Shown piece by piece: positions 1-8,952 of a stretch of 64,000 bases of DNA. The DNA lies in assembly GCF_007713685.1 (NCBI RefSeq), contig NZ_VMRJ01000002.1, positions 248,001 through 312,000 of the forward strand, given 5' to 3'. Source of the stretch: Hymenobacter setariae (GTDB lineage: Bacteria; Bacteroidota; Bacteroidia; Cytophagales; Hymenobacteraceae). Made by a program: the position numbers and the translations under genes. The notes below the pieces were generated by a model. That model saw only the letters and a list, made by a program, of their open reading frames with translations. It did no database searches and had not been told where the DNA came from. Every line of letters starts with the position of its first letter. Within the stretch, counting starts at the first letter, position 1.

Positions 1-1
1 C

Positions 2-1810
2 CACCAGAGCCTGCTGGCTACCCGCATGCGCACCATCGACATGCTGAAGGTGGCCGACCGCTACGCCCGCCAGCACCCGCAGACGTTCTCGATGGAGGTG
101 TGGGGCGGTGCGACCTTCGACGTGGCCCTGCGCTTTTTGCACGAAGACCCCTGGGCTCGCCTCACGCGGCTGCGCACAGCGGTGCCTAACATCATGTTGC
201 AAATGCTGATACGCGGGGCTAATGGGGTGGGCTACAAAGCGTATCCGGATAATCTGACGGAAAAATTTGTAGCTACGGCCAGCGAAAAAGGCATCGACCT
301 GTTCCGCATCTTCGACTCCTTGAACTGGATGAAGGGCATGGAAGGCTGCATCAACTACGTGCGCAAGCAAACGCCCGGCCTGGCCGAAGGCAGCATCTGC
401 TACACCGGCGACATCCTGGATACCAGCCGGCCCAAGTACAACCTCGACTACTACCTCACGCTGGCGCGCCAACTAGAGGAAGCGGGTGCGCACATTCTCT
501 GCATCAAGGATATGGCCGGCTTGCTCAAGCCCTACGCCGCCGCCGAGCTGATACCCGCGCTGCGCGAAACGGTGAAAATTCCGATTCATCTGCACACCCA
601 CGATACCAGCAGCCTGCAGCCCGCCACCTACCTCAAGGCCGTGGAAGCGGGCGTAAACGTTATTGATGTGGCCCTAGGTGGTCTCTCAGGCCTTACCTCG
701 CAGCCCAACTTCAACTCGGTGGTGGAGATGCTGCGCCACTCGCCCCGCCACCGCGAGTTCGACCAAACCAGCCTCAACCAATTCAGCGACTACTTCGAGG
801 CGTTGCGCGAGCAGTATTATCCCTTCGAGAGCGGCCTGCTGGCCGGTACGGCCGAGGTCTACGAGCACGAAATACCGGGCGGGCAGTACTCCAACCTGCG
901 GCCCCAGGCGGCGGCCCTAGGGCTGCTTGACAAGTTTGGAGAAGTGAAGCAGCGCTTCCACGATGCCAATGAACTGCTCGGCGACATTCCGAAGGTGACG
1001 CCTTCCTCGAAGGTGGTCGGCGACTTGTCCCTATTTATGGTGTCTAATAACTTGACGCCGCAAGACGTGCTGGAGAAAGGCCCGACGCTGAATTTCCCCG
1101 AGTCGGTGCGCGAGCTGCTGCGCGGCGACATTGGCCAGCCCGAGGGCGGGTGGCCCACGGACATTCAACACGCCGTGCTGCGCGACGAGAAGCCCTTTAC
1201 TGAGCGGCCGGGCGAGCATTTGGCGCCCATCGACTTCGAGAAGGAGTGGGCCGAATTTGAGAAAACGCACCCCTACGCGCAGTTTACCGACCTGCTTTCT
1301 AGCCTGCTCTATCCCAAGGTGTTTGCCGATTACTGGGAATTTCGCAAGAGCTACGGCGACGTGAGCCGCGTGCCCACGCCCGTGTTCTTTTTTGGCCTGA
1401 AGGAAGGCGAGGAAACTATTATCGAAATAGCGCGGGGCAAGTCGATTATTATCCGCTTGCAAAGCATCGGCCCAGTCAACGCTGAGGGTATGCGCACCAT
1501 GTTCTTCACCCTCAACGGCCAGACGCGTAACCTGGAGATACGCGACCAGGGCGTGGAAGTGAAAACCGTGCACAACGCCAAGGCCGACCGCGCCAATTCA
1601 AAGCAGATTGCCGCTCCGCTGCAAGGCCTGCTCAGTAAAATGCTGGTAGAAGCCGGCCAGCAGGTCACGAAAAACACGCCACTCTTCGTTATCGAAGCCA
1701 TGAAGATGGAAACCACCATCACTGCCCCCGACGACCTTACGGTAGGTACCATCACCCTAGGCGAAGGCACCCGCGTGCTGGCCGATGACCTGGTGCTGAC
1801 GGTGGCCTAG
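2..1810 (+). CDS. pyc: Pyruvate carboxylase, C-terminal part (5' end outside window)
   Basis: This is the carboxyltransferase and biotin-carrier part of pyruvate carboxylase, which makes oxaloacetate from pyruvate to refill the TCA cycle. The frame is open from base 2 and begins with the conserved HQSLLATRMRT stretch, so the biotin carboxylase half lies upstream of the window. The metal-binding HLHTHD motif and the CIKDMAG lysine segment of the carboxyltransferase domain are intact. The biotinyl domain near the C terminus carries EAMKMET, with the biotinylated lysine codon at 1703-1705, and the protein ends 34 residues later, as expected. The ATG at 26 is an internal methionine, not the start. 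The next gene follows after 63 bases on the same strand. No frameshift is seen. Confidence 0.96.
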   Translation, partial: HQSLLATRMRTIDMLKVADRYARQHPQTFSMEVWGGATFDVALRFLHEDPWARLTRLRTAVPNIMLQMLIRGANGVGYKAYPDNLTEKFVATASEKGIDLFRIFDSLNWMKGMEGCINYVRKQTPGLAEGSICYTGDILDTSRPKYNLDYYLTLARQLEEAGAHILCIKDMAGLLKPYAAAELIPALRETVKIPIHLHTHDTSSLQPATYLKAVEAGVNVIDVALGGLSGLTSQPNFNSVVEMLRHSPRHREFDQTSLNQFSDYFEALREQYYPFESGLLAGTAEVYEHEIPGGQYSNLRPQAAALGLLDKFGEVKQRFHDANELLGDIPKVTPSSKVVGDLSLFMVSNNLTPQDVLEKGPTLNFPESVRELLRGDIGQPEGGWPTDIQHAVLRDEKPFTERPGEHLAPIDFEKEWAEFEKTHPYAQFTDLLSSLLYPKVFADYWEFRKSYGDVSRVPTPVFFFGLKEGEETIIEIARGKSIIIRLQSIGPVNAEGMRTMFFTLNGQTRNLEIRDQGVEVKTVHNAKADRANSKQIAAPLQGLLSKMLVEAGQQVTKNTPLFVIEAMKMETTITAPDDLTVGTITLGEGTRVLADDLVLTVA

Positions 1811-1873
1811 CAGCTTGTCGCCATTATTCCCTAGTTTGTAGCAGATTACCTAAACCCAGTAAGAAGCCAGCTC

Positions 1874-2590
1874 ATGCGCACCTCGCTTTTAGTTCTTGCC
1901 TGCCTTGCACTGCCACTAGTAGGAATGGCGCAGATTAGTGATTTGCACACCGACCCGCGCGGCGGCACCCTCAACGACCGGTTTGCCCTAGGTTACTTCA
2001 TGGCCCCCCGAGCCAATGAATCCGTGCAAGGCAGTGTATTCCTAATGCCGGCCTGGGCCCCTGGCCAACTGCTGCTCAATGGTAATAGCAAGCCGATAGA
2101 GGCCCCGCTCAAATACGACGTGCACAACCAAGAGGTGCGGGCCAAGCGGCCCAATGGCGACTCAGTAGCGGTGTCCGTGACGAAGGTAAAAGAATTTACG
2201 CTCGCCACGCGGCGCTTTGTGTGCTACCCGGCCCCCACACTGCCCACCGAAGTAGGCGGTGGCTGCGGCGAAGTACTGGCTGATGGCACCCACGCACAAC
2301 TACTAAAGTTTGTGCGCAAAACTATTGTGAAGCAGGCTACTCAAGGCAGTGCCTATGCGTCAAGCTCAAGCGTTGATGCCCTGGAGGCCCAAACTGCTTA
2401 CTACCTGCGCTGGGCCGATGGCCGCTTTGTGCCTATGCGCCTCAAGCGCGGTAGTCTCGAGCAGGCCCTTGCCGGCCAGCCGGCCGCCTTGGCTGCCCTT
2501 AAGGCCCGCAAGGGCAACCTAGGCAGCGAAGCCGATATGGCTGCCGCCGTGGTAGCCATCGACCCATTGCTTACCGCGCCCACGCGCTAG
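1874..2590 (+). CDS. Exported hypothetical protein
   Basis: A 238-residue protein that I do not assign to a named family. It begins with a clear Sec signal peptide (hydrophobic run, predicted cleavage after GMAQ at about residue 20), so it should act in the periplasm or outer membrane. The body contains a short stretch GQLLLNGNSKPIEAPLKYD typical of Bacteroidota exported proteins that describe a surface-fold segment, two cysteines in the middle, and an alanine/leucine-rich C terminus. It lies 16 bases upstream of the M28 peptidase on the same strand and is probably cotranscribed with it. Function unknown. Confidence 0.8.
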   Translation: MRTSLLVLACLALPLVGMAQISDLHTDPRGGTLNDRFALGYFMAPRANESVQGSVFLMPAWAPGQLLLNGNSKPIEAPLKYDVHNQEVRAKRPNGDSVAVSVTKVKEFTLATRRFVCYPAPTLPTEVGGGCGEVLADGTHAQLLKFVRKTIVKQATQGSAYASSSSVDALEAQTAYYLRWADGRFVPMRLKRGSLEQALAGQPAALAALKARKGNLGSEADMAAAVVAIDPLLTAPTR

Positions 2591-2606
2591 TTTTTAATTA
2601 CTCTTA

Positions 2607-3926
2607 ATGCGTATTTCCTTGCTTCTGGGCTGCTTAGCGGTAGCCAGTACTTTGTCGGCCACCGCCCAAACCAAAACGGCCGTGTCGGCCGCGACGGTGA
2701 AGCGCGTGCTCACCACCCTAGCTGCCGACGATATGCAGGGCCGCGCCACTGGCCAGCCCGGCCAGCTGAAAGCGGCCGAGTTCTTGGCCGGCGAGTTCAA
2801 GCGTATCGGCTTGCAGCCGCTGCCGGGCCAGAATAGCTTCATGCAGGAGTTTCCGGCCTATCAGTCGGGCGTGACCAGCCTGCAAGTGACGCTCAATGGC
2901 GCGCCGGTAGCCGCTAGCCGGGCTTTTGCCCTCACTACACAGTCTCAGCTAAGCTGGACAGAGCGCGACAGTGTGCAGGTGTTGGTGCTAGGGCCAGAAG
3001 AAAAAGTGCAGGCGCACTACCGGGAGATTCTGCGGCCTAGCAAAAACACGCTCGTCGTATTTGACCCCGCGCAAGCGGCTACTTTTCAGTCCATGCTGAG
3101 CCAATTTGGCAAGCCTAGGCTGCGCGGCGAAGCTACTAGCAGCACCTACTCGAGCGTGCTAGTGTTGGCTGAAGCAGCTACGCCCAAAGTCACTACCTTC
3201 CGAGTGGCCGCCAGCGCCGCTACCAACGCCGTGACTTTGCGCAACGTGGTGGGCTATCTGCCCGGTCGCGACGCCAAGCTGGCCCCGGAGAAAGTCATTT
3301 TTTCGGGCCACTACGACCACCTAGGAATTATCAAGCCTGTGGCCGGTGACTCCATCGCCAACGGCGCCGACGACGATGCCAGCGGCACCACGGCGGTGGT
3401 GGCTTTGGCCGAATACTTTAAAAAGCGCAACGACAACGCTAGGTCATTGATTTTTGTGGCCTTCACGGCCGAGGAAATAGGCGGCTTTGGCGCGCGCTAC
3501 TTCACCAAGCAGCTCGACCCGAAGGAGATAGTAGCCATGTTCAATATCGAGATGATAGGCAAGGAAGCCAAGTTCGGTCCCAAAACGGCTTTCATCACGG
3601 GCTACGACAAGTCAGATTTTGGCAAGCTACTGCAAGCCAATCTGCAAGGCACTGAGTTCAAGTTTGAGCCCGACCCATACCCCGAGCAAAACCTGTTCTA
3701 TCGCTCCGACAACGCCACGCTGGCCCAGCTAGGCGTGCCCGCCCACACCATCAGCACCGACCAGATTCCGACCGACAAGCTCTACCACAGCGTCGACGAC
3801 GAAGTCAGTAGCCTCGATGTGAAGAATATGACCAACGTTATTTCAGCTATTGCGCGCAGCGCCACTGGCATTGTAGCTGGGCAGCAAACGCCCACGCGCG
3901 TGGCACCTGAGCCGGCTGGCAAGTAG
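2607..3926 (+). CDS. M28 family zinc aminopeptidase, exported
   Basis: A 439-residue exported metallopeptidase. A signal peptide (cleavage near SATAQ, residue 21) is followed by a region resembling the protease-associated lid and then the M28 catalytic core. The zinc ligands can be followed in order: the histidine in SGHYDHLG, the aspartate in GADDDASG, the general base/ligand pair in TAEEIGG, the acidic residue region NIEMIGK, and the late histidine in PAHTIST. M28 enzymes remove N-terminal amino acids or act on related amide substrates in the periplasm. The real substrate cannot be read from sequence. It is close behind the preceding exported protein and is followed by a terminator at about 3986-4021. 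Confidence 0.9.
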   Translation: MRISLLLGCLAVASTLSATAQTKTAVSAATVKRVLTTLAADDMQGRATGQPGQLKAAEFLAGEFKRIGLQPLPGQNSFMQEFPAYQSGVTSLQVTLNGAPVAASRAFALTTQSQLSWTERDSVQVLVLGPEEKVQAHYREILRPSKNTLVVFDPAQAATFQSMLSQFGKPRLRGEATSSTYSSVLVLAEAATPKVTTFRVAASAATNAVTLRNVVGYLPGRDAKLAPEKVIFSGHYDHLGIIKPVAGDSIANGADDDASGTTAVVALAEYFKKRNDNARSLIFVAFTAEEIGGFGARYFTKQLDPKEIVAMFNIEMIGKEAKFGPKTAFITGYDKSDFGKLLQANLQGTEFKFEPDPYPEQNLFYRSDNATLAQLGVPAHTISTDQIPTDKLYHSVDDEVSSLDVKNMTNVISAIARSATGIVAGQQTPTRVAPEPAGK

Positions 3927-3985
3927 CAGCGGCACCTAGCACTAAAGCAAGGTGCCTGTGAAGTTTGTAGATTGTAACCGGGGCC

Positions 3986-4021
3986 GGATGGGGTTGTACC
4001 TTCCGGCCCCCATCCATTTTT
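3986..4021 (+). terminator. Rho-independent terminator after M28 peptidase gene
   Basis: An 8-bp stem GGATGGGG/CCCCATCC (3986-3993 with 4008-4015) is followed directly by ATTTTT. A competing 9-bp stem GGGGCCGGA/TCCGGCCCC overlaps it, so two alternative folds are possible. Placed 60 bases after the stop of the peptidase gene. Confidence 0.65.
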
Positions 4022-4036
4022 AGGCGTTTACTCGGT

Positions 4037-4882
4037 ATGCTACACTCCCGTTTTCAGCTGCGCCGCTGGGCCTTTGGGGCTGGCCTCCTGGGCTACCTGC
4101 TCCTGCTTGGCAGCCCCTCGGCCCGCGCCCAAACGCCCCTCGGCCAGCCCTCGCTCGACGAAGCCAAGGTGCAGGTGTGGTGCGCCACGGCGCGCTTCGT
4201 GTACGAAGATGCCGGCCGCCCCAACCTTAAGCGCACGCTGCGCTGCGACGGCAACCTAAGCACCCTGGCCACTAGCCTGCGCCCCGACAGCCTGCGAGTG
4301 TATTCGCTGCTGTATGCCCCCATCGAGGGGCAGGGGCGCATCTATAAAGGGTTGAAGGACAACCCGGCTCGCATAGCGGCACTTACTAAGGCTATTATTG
4401 CCCGCCTGCGGTCGTCGCCCGCCCGTCAGCGCGACCCCGCTCGCCTAGCCCGCCTGCAAGGGCTCGAAAAAAAGCTGACTGACTACGTGACAACCGGCCT
4501 GCCCCCCGGCCGCGAAGAGGAAGCCCCTACGGCCGATACCTCAGTGCGTGCTGCCCCTGGCGTGGCCGAGGCTGCCGAAGCTGGTGCTGCCAGTGGGCCG
4601 GCTGCCCGCGCCAGTGCCCCCGCCACCGAGCCCGTGCTCAACCGCTTTTTTGCGCCACTAGCCCTCATTCTGAGCATTGTAAGCTTGGTGTTGTTTGCCT
4701 TGCTGCGCGTAAGCATGAGCCGCGAGATTCGCCAAATGCGGCGTATGACCAGCCTAGCCTCTGAGCTGAGCCCCGCCCAGCAGCGGCAGGTAGAAGAAAT
4801 GGTGGCCCGCCGCGTGGCCGAGGCCCTGCGCGAGCGCGAAAGCGAATCCCCGAGCCCGCCCGCGGGTTCAGCGGCTACCTAG
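4037..4882 (+). CDS. Hypothetical membrane-anchored exported protein
   Basis: A 281-residue protein of unknown function. An N-terminal signal sequence (cleavage near ARAQ, about residue 32) precedes a domain of about 130 residues with two cysteines and a motif (VWCATARFVYEDAG) I do not recognise. A low-complexity alanine/proline linker follows, then one transmembrane helix at about residues 210-228 (LALILSIVSLVLFALL), then a charged helical tail rich in Arg and Glu that would lie in the cytoplasm. The layout suggests a bitopic inner-membrane protein with a periplasmic sensor-like domain. It stands between terminator 3986-4021 and the prolyl oligopeptidase gene, 51 bases upstream of the latter. 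Confidence 0.75.
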   Translation: MLHSRFQLRRWAFGAGLLGYLLLLGSPSARAQTPLGQPSLDEAKVQVWCATARFVYEDAGRPNLKRTLRCDGNLSTLATSLRPDSLRVYSLLYAPIEGQGRIYKGLKDNPARIAALTKAIIARLRSSPARQRDPARLARLQGLEKKLTDYVTTGLPPGREEEAPTADTSVRAAPGVAEAAEAGAASGPAARASAPATEPVLNRFFAPLALILSIVSLVLFALLRVSMSREIRQMRRMTSLASELSPAQQRQVEEMVARRVAEALRERESESPSPPAGSAAT

Positions 4883-4933
4883 GGCGGGGCCCGGTGGGCC
4901 GCCAATGACCTTCGACTCTCTCCTCCCAGCTCT

Positions 4934-7174
4934 ATGAAAGCAACCTCTATTTCGGCCGCGGCGGCGAGTTTATTGCTGCTGGCGGCTTGCCGCACGTCGC
5001 CGCCCCGCCACGCCGGTATTTCTCCTTCCAAAACCAACGGCGGCCACGATGCCCTCACCGAGTCGGCAATTGCCGAGCGCTCGCAACCCACCGCTACTTC
5101 TACTGCCTTGACCTACCCCCAAACGCGCCGCGATGCGCACACCGACAACTACTTCGGCACCACCGTGGCCGACCCCTACCGCTGGCTCGAAGAGCTAGAC
5201 TCGCCCGAAACCAAAGCCTGGGTGACGGCCGAAAACCAGGTGACCTTCGACTATCTTAGCCGCATCCCGTTTCGCGACAAGGTGCGCGAGCGCCTCACTA
5301 CCCTCTGGAACTACGAGCGCTACGGCGTACCCAGCGTAGAGGGCGACTTGCTAATTTTCAGCAAGAATGATGGCCTGCAAAACCAAGCGGTGGTGTACGC
5401 CGTGAAGAAAGGCGAGCCGCTTGAGAACGCTGTGGTGCTGCTCGACCCCAACAAGTTTTCGGCCGATGGCACTACTGCCCTGGCCGGCATGCACTTCAGC
5501 AACGACCACCGCTACCTGGCTTATGCTACCAGTGGTGGCGGCTCCGACTGGCAGAAGGTGCACCTGCTCGACATGCAAACCCGCCAGCCCCTGCCCGACG
5601 AGCTAAACTGGGTAAAGGTATCGGACATTTCGTGGGCCGGTAAAGGCTTCTACTACAGCGGCTACGACGCGCCTAAGGCTGGCGAAAACAGCCTAGCCGG
5701 TAAAAATGAGTACCACAAGGTGTACTACCACCAACTCGGCACCCCGCAGAGCCAAGACAAGCTGGTGTACGAAGACAAAACCAAAGCCCTAGGTTTCCGC
5801 ATTGCGGGCGTAACGGAGGATGAGCGCTTTCTTTTTCTCTCGCTTACCGACAGCAAGGCCGATGGCAACCAGCTACTGGTGCGCGACCTCAAAGACCCCA
5901 AACAAGCTACTACCTGGGCCACGCTGCAACCCAGCTACGAGTACGATACCAGTGTAATCGGCAACGTGGGCGGCGAGCTGCTGGTGTACACCAACGACCA
6001 CGCGCCCAACTACAAAGTGGTGCGCATCGACCCCAAGCACCCACAGCCGGCCAGTTGGAAAACCGTAATTCCGGAAGCCAAGGAAAAGCTCGAAGGCATC
6101 AGCCAGGCGGCGGGCATGCTGCTGGCTACCTACCTGCACGACGCTAGCTCGCAGGTGAAGGTGTACACCGAAGACGGTAAGTATAAGCACGATGTAGAGC
6201 TGCCAGCCATCGGCACGGCGGGCGGCTTTGGCGGGCGGCGCACTGATAAGGACCTGTATTACGCGTTTACGTCGTTTACCTACCCCACCACCATCTACAA
6301 GTACGACCCAGCCACCAACCAAAGCACCGTATTTAAGGCACCGAAGGTGGACGTGAAACCAGAGGACTACCTCACCACGCAGGTGTTCTACGCCAGCAAG
6401 GACGGTACTAAGATTCCGATGTTCATCACCCACAAAAAGGGGGTGAAGCTCAACGGCAAAAACCCGACGTACCTCTACGCTTACGGCGGCTTTAACGTGT
6501 CACTGACGCCAGGCTTCTCGGCCGCGCGCATGCTGTGGTTGGAGAATGGCGGCGTGCTGGCCATTCCTAACCTGCGCGGCGGCGGCGAATACGGCGAGGC
6601 CTGGCACAAGGCCGGCATGACGCCCAATAAGCAAAATGTCTTTGACGACTTTATCGCGGCGGCCGAGTACCTGAAGGTCCTAGGGTATGCCGACGCCGAC
6701 CACCTTGCTATTGCGGGCGGCTCGAACGGTGGACTACTAGTAGGCGCTACCATGACCCAGCGGCCCGACCTCTGCAAGGTGGCCTTCCCGGCCGTGGGCG
6801 TGATGGATATGCTACGCTACCAGAAGTTTACTATTGGCTGGAACTGGGCGCCCGAGTACGGCACTTCCGACGACAAGGCGCAGTTTGAGAACCTCTACAA
6901 GTTCTCGCCGCTGCACACCCTTAAGCCCGGCACCAGCTACCCCGCCACGCTCATCACCACCGCCGACCACGACGACCGTGTGGTGCCGGCGCACTCCTTC
7001 AAGTTTGCCGCTCAGCTGCAAGCCGACCAAGCTGGCAATAACCCCACACTCATCCGCATCGACGTAAACGCGGGCCACGGCGCTGGCAAAAGCACTAAAC
7101 TGCAAATCGACGAGTGGGCCGACATCTGGAGCTTTGCCTTCTACAACATGGGCGTGACCCCGATGGGCAAGTAG
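4934..7174 (+). CDS. Prolyl oligopeptidase (S9A), lipoprotein
   Basis: A 746-residue serine peptidase of the prolyl oligopeptidase family, which cleaves short proline-containing peptides. The N terminus has a lipobox (LLLLAAC, Cys at about residue 19), so it is probably a periplasmic lipoprotein. The family N-terminal YPQTRRDAHTDNYFGTTVADPYRWLE is present, then the seven-bladed propeller region, then the alpha/beta hydrolase domain. The nucleophile is Ser597 in GGSNGG, the acid is in DHDDRV (about residues 678-682), and the histidine is His715 in AGHGAGK. Length and motif order are normal for the family. The gene ends just before the inverted repeat at 7194-7298. Confidence 0.95.
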   Translation: MKATSISAAAASLLLLAACRTSPPRHAGISPSKTNGGHDALTESAIAERSQPTATSTALTYPQTRRDAHTDNYFGTTVADPYRWLEELDSPETKAWVTAENQVTFDYLSRIPFRDKVRERLTTLWNYERYGVPSVEGDLLIFSKNDGLQNQAVVYAVKKGEPLENAVVLLDPNKFSADGTTALAGMHFSNDHRYLAYATSGGGSDWQKVHLLDMQTRQPLPDELNWVKVSDISWAGKGFYYSGYDAPKAGENSLAGKNEYHKVYYHQLGTPQSQDKLVYEDKTKALGFRIAGVTEDERFLFLSLTDSKADGNQLLVRDLKDPKQATTWATLQPSYEYDTSVIGNVGGELLVYTNDHAPNYKVVRIDPKHPQPASWKTVIPEAKEKLEGISQAAGMLLATYLHDASSQVKVYTEDGKYKHDVELPAIGTAGGFGGRRTDKDLYYAFTSFTYPTTIYKYDPATNQSTVFKAPKVDVKPEDYLTTQVFYASKDGTKIPMFITHKKGVKLNGKNPTYLYAYGGFNVSLTPGFSAARMLWLENGGVLAIPNLRGGGEYGEAWHKAGMTPNKQNVFDDFIAAAEYLKVLGYADADHLAIAGGSNGGLLVGATMTQRPDLCKVAFPAVGVMDMLRYQKFTIGWNWAPEYGTSDDKAQFENLYKFSPLHTLKPGTSYPATLITTADHDDRVVPAHSFKFAAQLQADQAGNNPTLIRIDVNAGHGAGKSTKLQIDEWADIWSFAFYNMGVTPMGK

Positions 7175-7193
7175 GAGCCGCTACTAACCGAAA

Positions 7194-7298
7194 AAAACAC
7201 GTTTGTCATGCTGAGCTTGCGAAGCATCTTATCACGTCAGGGTTATCAGCTCTAACGTGTTAAGATGCTTCGCAAGCTCAGCATGACAAACGTGTTTT
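7194..7298. repeat. Intergenic palindromic repeat, intact copy (family with core GTCATGCTGAGC)
   Basis: Two perfect 38-bp arms (7194-7231 and 7261-7298) surround a 29-base centre. The core reads GTCATGCTGAGCTTGCGAAG then GCATCTTA. It sits between two convergent genes (prolyl oligopeptidase and the SDR). The copy at 46591-46697 has nearly the same core. More diverged relatives are at 24363-24457 and 39132-39243. No coding capacity. It could also act as a bidirectional terminator. Confidence 0.9.
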
Positions 7299-7317
7299 AA
7301 AGGACGTGGTGGGCACC

Positions 7318-8316
7318 CTAGGGCATGCCTTTGCCACCTGCCGAGCCATAAATCTGGCCGGTGGCATAACTGGCATCACTGGCAGCAAGCTGCACATAAA
7401 TGCTGGCCAGCTCGACAGGCTGTCCGGGGCGCTTCATCGGCGTGTTACCGCCAAATTCCTTCAGCTTTTCCTGAGTGGCGCCGCCGCTCACTTGCAAGGG
7501 CGTCCAGATAGGGCCAGGTGCTACGCCATTTACACGGATACCCTTAGGTGCTAGCTGCTTGGCCAGCGAGCGCACGTAATTAGTGGTGGCTGCCTTGGTT
7601 TGGGCGTAGTCGTAGAGGTCCTCCGAAGGGTCAGTGGCCTGCTCCGAGGTGCTGCCAATGATGGCCGAGCCGGGCGGCAGGTGCGGCAGCGCGGCTTTGA
7701 TAATCCAGAACGGCGCGTAGATGTTGGTCTTCATCGTCCAGTCAAACTGCTCGGTCGAGATGTCCAATATAGAAGCGTGCGCTTGCTGCCGGCCGGCGTT
7801 GCTGACCACGATGTCGAGCCCGCCTAGCTGTCGCACAGCCTCATCGACTAGCTTCTTGCAAAAAGCCTCGTCGCGCAGGTCGCCCGGAATGGCAATGCCC
7901 TTGCGGCCTTCCTTCTTGATAAGAGCAATAACTTCTTTAGCATCCGCCTCTTCGGCAGGTAAGTAGTTGATGGCTACATCGGCGCCCTCGCGGGCGTATG
8001 CAATAGCCGCGGCGCGGCCCATGCCCGAGTCGCCACCCGTGATGAGGGCCTTGCGGCCTTGCAAGCGGCCCGAACCTTTATAGCTGGTTTCGCCGTGGTC
8101 AGGCTTGGGGTCCATCTGGCTGGCTAGGCCGGGCCAGGGCTGCGACTGACCTTTGAAGGGAGGCCTAGGGTACTTGGTGGTGGGGTCTTGCAACGGAGCT
8201 GCGGTAGGCCCAGGGGCCGCCTCGGCCGATAAGATGGGCGATACGGCCGCAGCAGCTAGGCTGGCACCTAGGCCACCGAGCAGCTTGCGCCGGCTAATGT
8301 TGTTTTCTTCTTCCAT
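7318..8316 (-). CDS. SDR family oxidoreductase with Tat-type signal
   Basis: A 332-residue short-chain dehydrogenase/reductase. The cofactor-binding motif GGDSGMGRAAA, the NAG motif, and the active-site tyrosine and lysine (YAQTK) after the catalytic serine region are all present, so it should be an active NAD(P)-dependent enzyme. The closest look-alikes I know are the YghA/YdaD-type general stress SDRs, which carry an N-terminal extension like the one here. The first 33 residues contain SRRKLLGG followed by an Ala-rich hydrophobic stretch, a twin-arginine export signal, so the folded, cofactor-loaded enzyme may be exported. Substrate unknown. It converges on the prolyl oligopeptidase gene. 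Confidence 0.9.
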   Translation of the reverse strand: MEEENNISRRKLLGGLGASLAAAAVSPILSAEAAPGPTAAPLQDPTTKYPRPPFKGQSQPWPGLASQMDPKPDHGETSYKGSGRLQGRKALITGGDSGMGRAAAIAYAREGADVAINYLPAEEADAKEVIALIKKEGRKGIAIPGDLRDEAFCKKLVDEAVRQLGGLDIVVSNAGRQQAHASILDISTEQFDWTMKTNIYAPFWIIKAALPHLPPGSAIIGSTSEQATDPSEDLYDYAQTKAATTNYVRSLAKQLAPKGIRVNGVAPGPIWTPLQVSGGATQEKLKEFGGNTPMKRPGQPVELASIYVQLAASDASYATGQIYGSAGGKGMP

Positions 8317-8484
8317 GAGATAGCACGTTGGTTAGCTAAGTGAGTATCGGCTTAGCTAAACGAAACAGCTGCTAGGAAGTTGTTATGGTTAAGCTTACTA
8401 AGATAGTTGAGAATAGTAGTATAGAAGTAGTTGGGCAGGCTGATAAGTAGTTTGGCGCGCAGTGCGGACCTAGGCGGCCGCTTC

Positions 8485-8524
8485 TAAAAAATAATGTCCG
8501 ACTGAATCACTACAGTCGGACATT
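8485..8524 (-). terminator. Rho-independent terminator of the DUF4286 gene
   Basis: A perfect 12-bp stem (AATGTCCGACTG at 8493-8504 with its complement at 8513-8524) has an 8-base loop. Read on the minus strand it is followed by ATTATTTTTT-like sequence, so it ends transcription from the gene at 8551-8853. It lies in the 234-base gap before the SDR gene. The rest of that gap shows nothing else recognisable. Confidence 0.85.
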
Positions 8525-8550
8525 GAGGCGCAGTAGCAATAAGCGCTTGA

Positions 8551-8853
8551 CTACTCTACCACTTCCAGCACCGTGCGGAAGGAAACGTAGTTACCCTTAA
8601 ACTTTTTGTCCATTTCCTCGCGTAGGGCGGGGGCAAAATGCTCCTGGTAGGCTTCCAATTGCTCGAGGCTAATGGCAAAATATTGAGCGGCATACGTGAT
8701 GCCGTCGTCTTCCTCATTGAGTAGGCGCAGCAAGCTGCTTTTGATGAAGCAGCCGGTGCCCACTACTTCGGCCATATGGTGGCCAAGCATATAAGCTACC
8801 CACTCATCGGCAATGCGGGGCTCGAGGCTGGTCGTAACGTTGTATAGAATCAT
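8551..8853 (-). CDS. DUF4286 family protein
   Basis: A 100-residue protein that matches the usual size and sequence pattern of DUF4286: MILYNVT at the start, the WVAYMLGHH segment, and YAAQYF followed by a helix ending in FKGNYVSFRTVLEV. This family is widespread in Bacteroidota and folds like a ferredoxin-type dimeric alpha/beta barrel; its role is not known. It has its own terminator downstream and a 99-base gap to the nitronate monooxygenase gene upstream. Confidence 0.85.
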   Translation of the reverse strand: MILYNVTTSLEPRIADEWVAYMLGHHMAEVVGTGCFIKSSLLRLLNEEDDGITYAAQYFAISLEQLEAYQEHFAPALREEMDKKFKGNYVSFRTVLEVVE

Positions 8854-8952
8854 GAGAGTGAAAATAGGGCGCGTAGCACGAGTTCTGTGCTACCGCAGCT
8901 TTGTGGCCGCTCAGCAACAAGCTGAAGGCAGGCCGGTCATTAATACGAAGAT

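Noticed and set aside
5873..6433. 186-codon antisense ORF inside the prolyl oligopeptidase gene
   Set aside because: Long antisense frames are expected in GC-rich coding DNA. The sense strand holds the catalytic domains, and the antisense translation has no coherent pattern.
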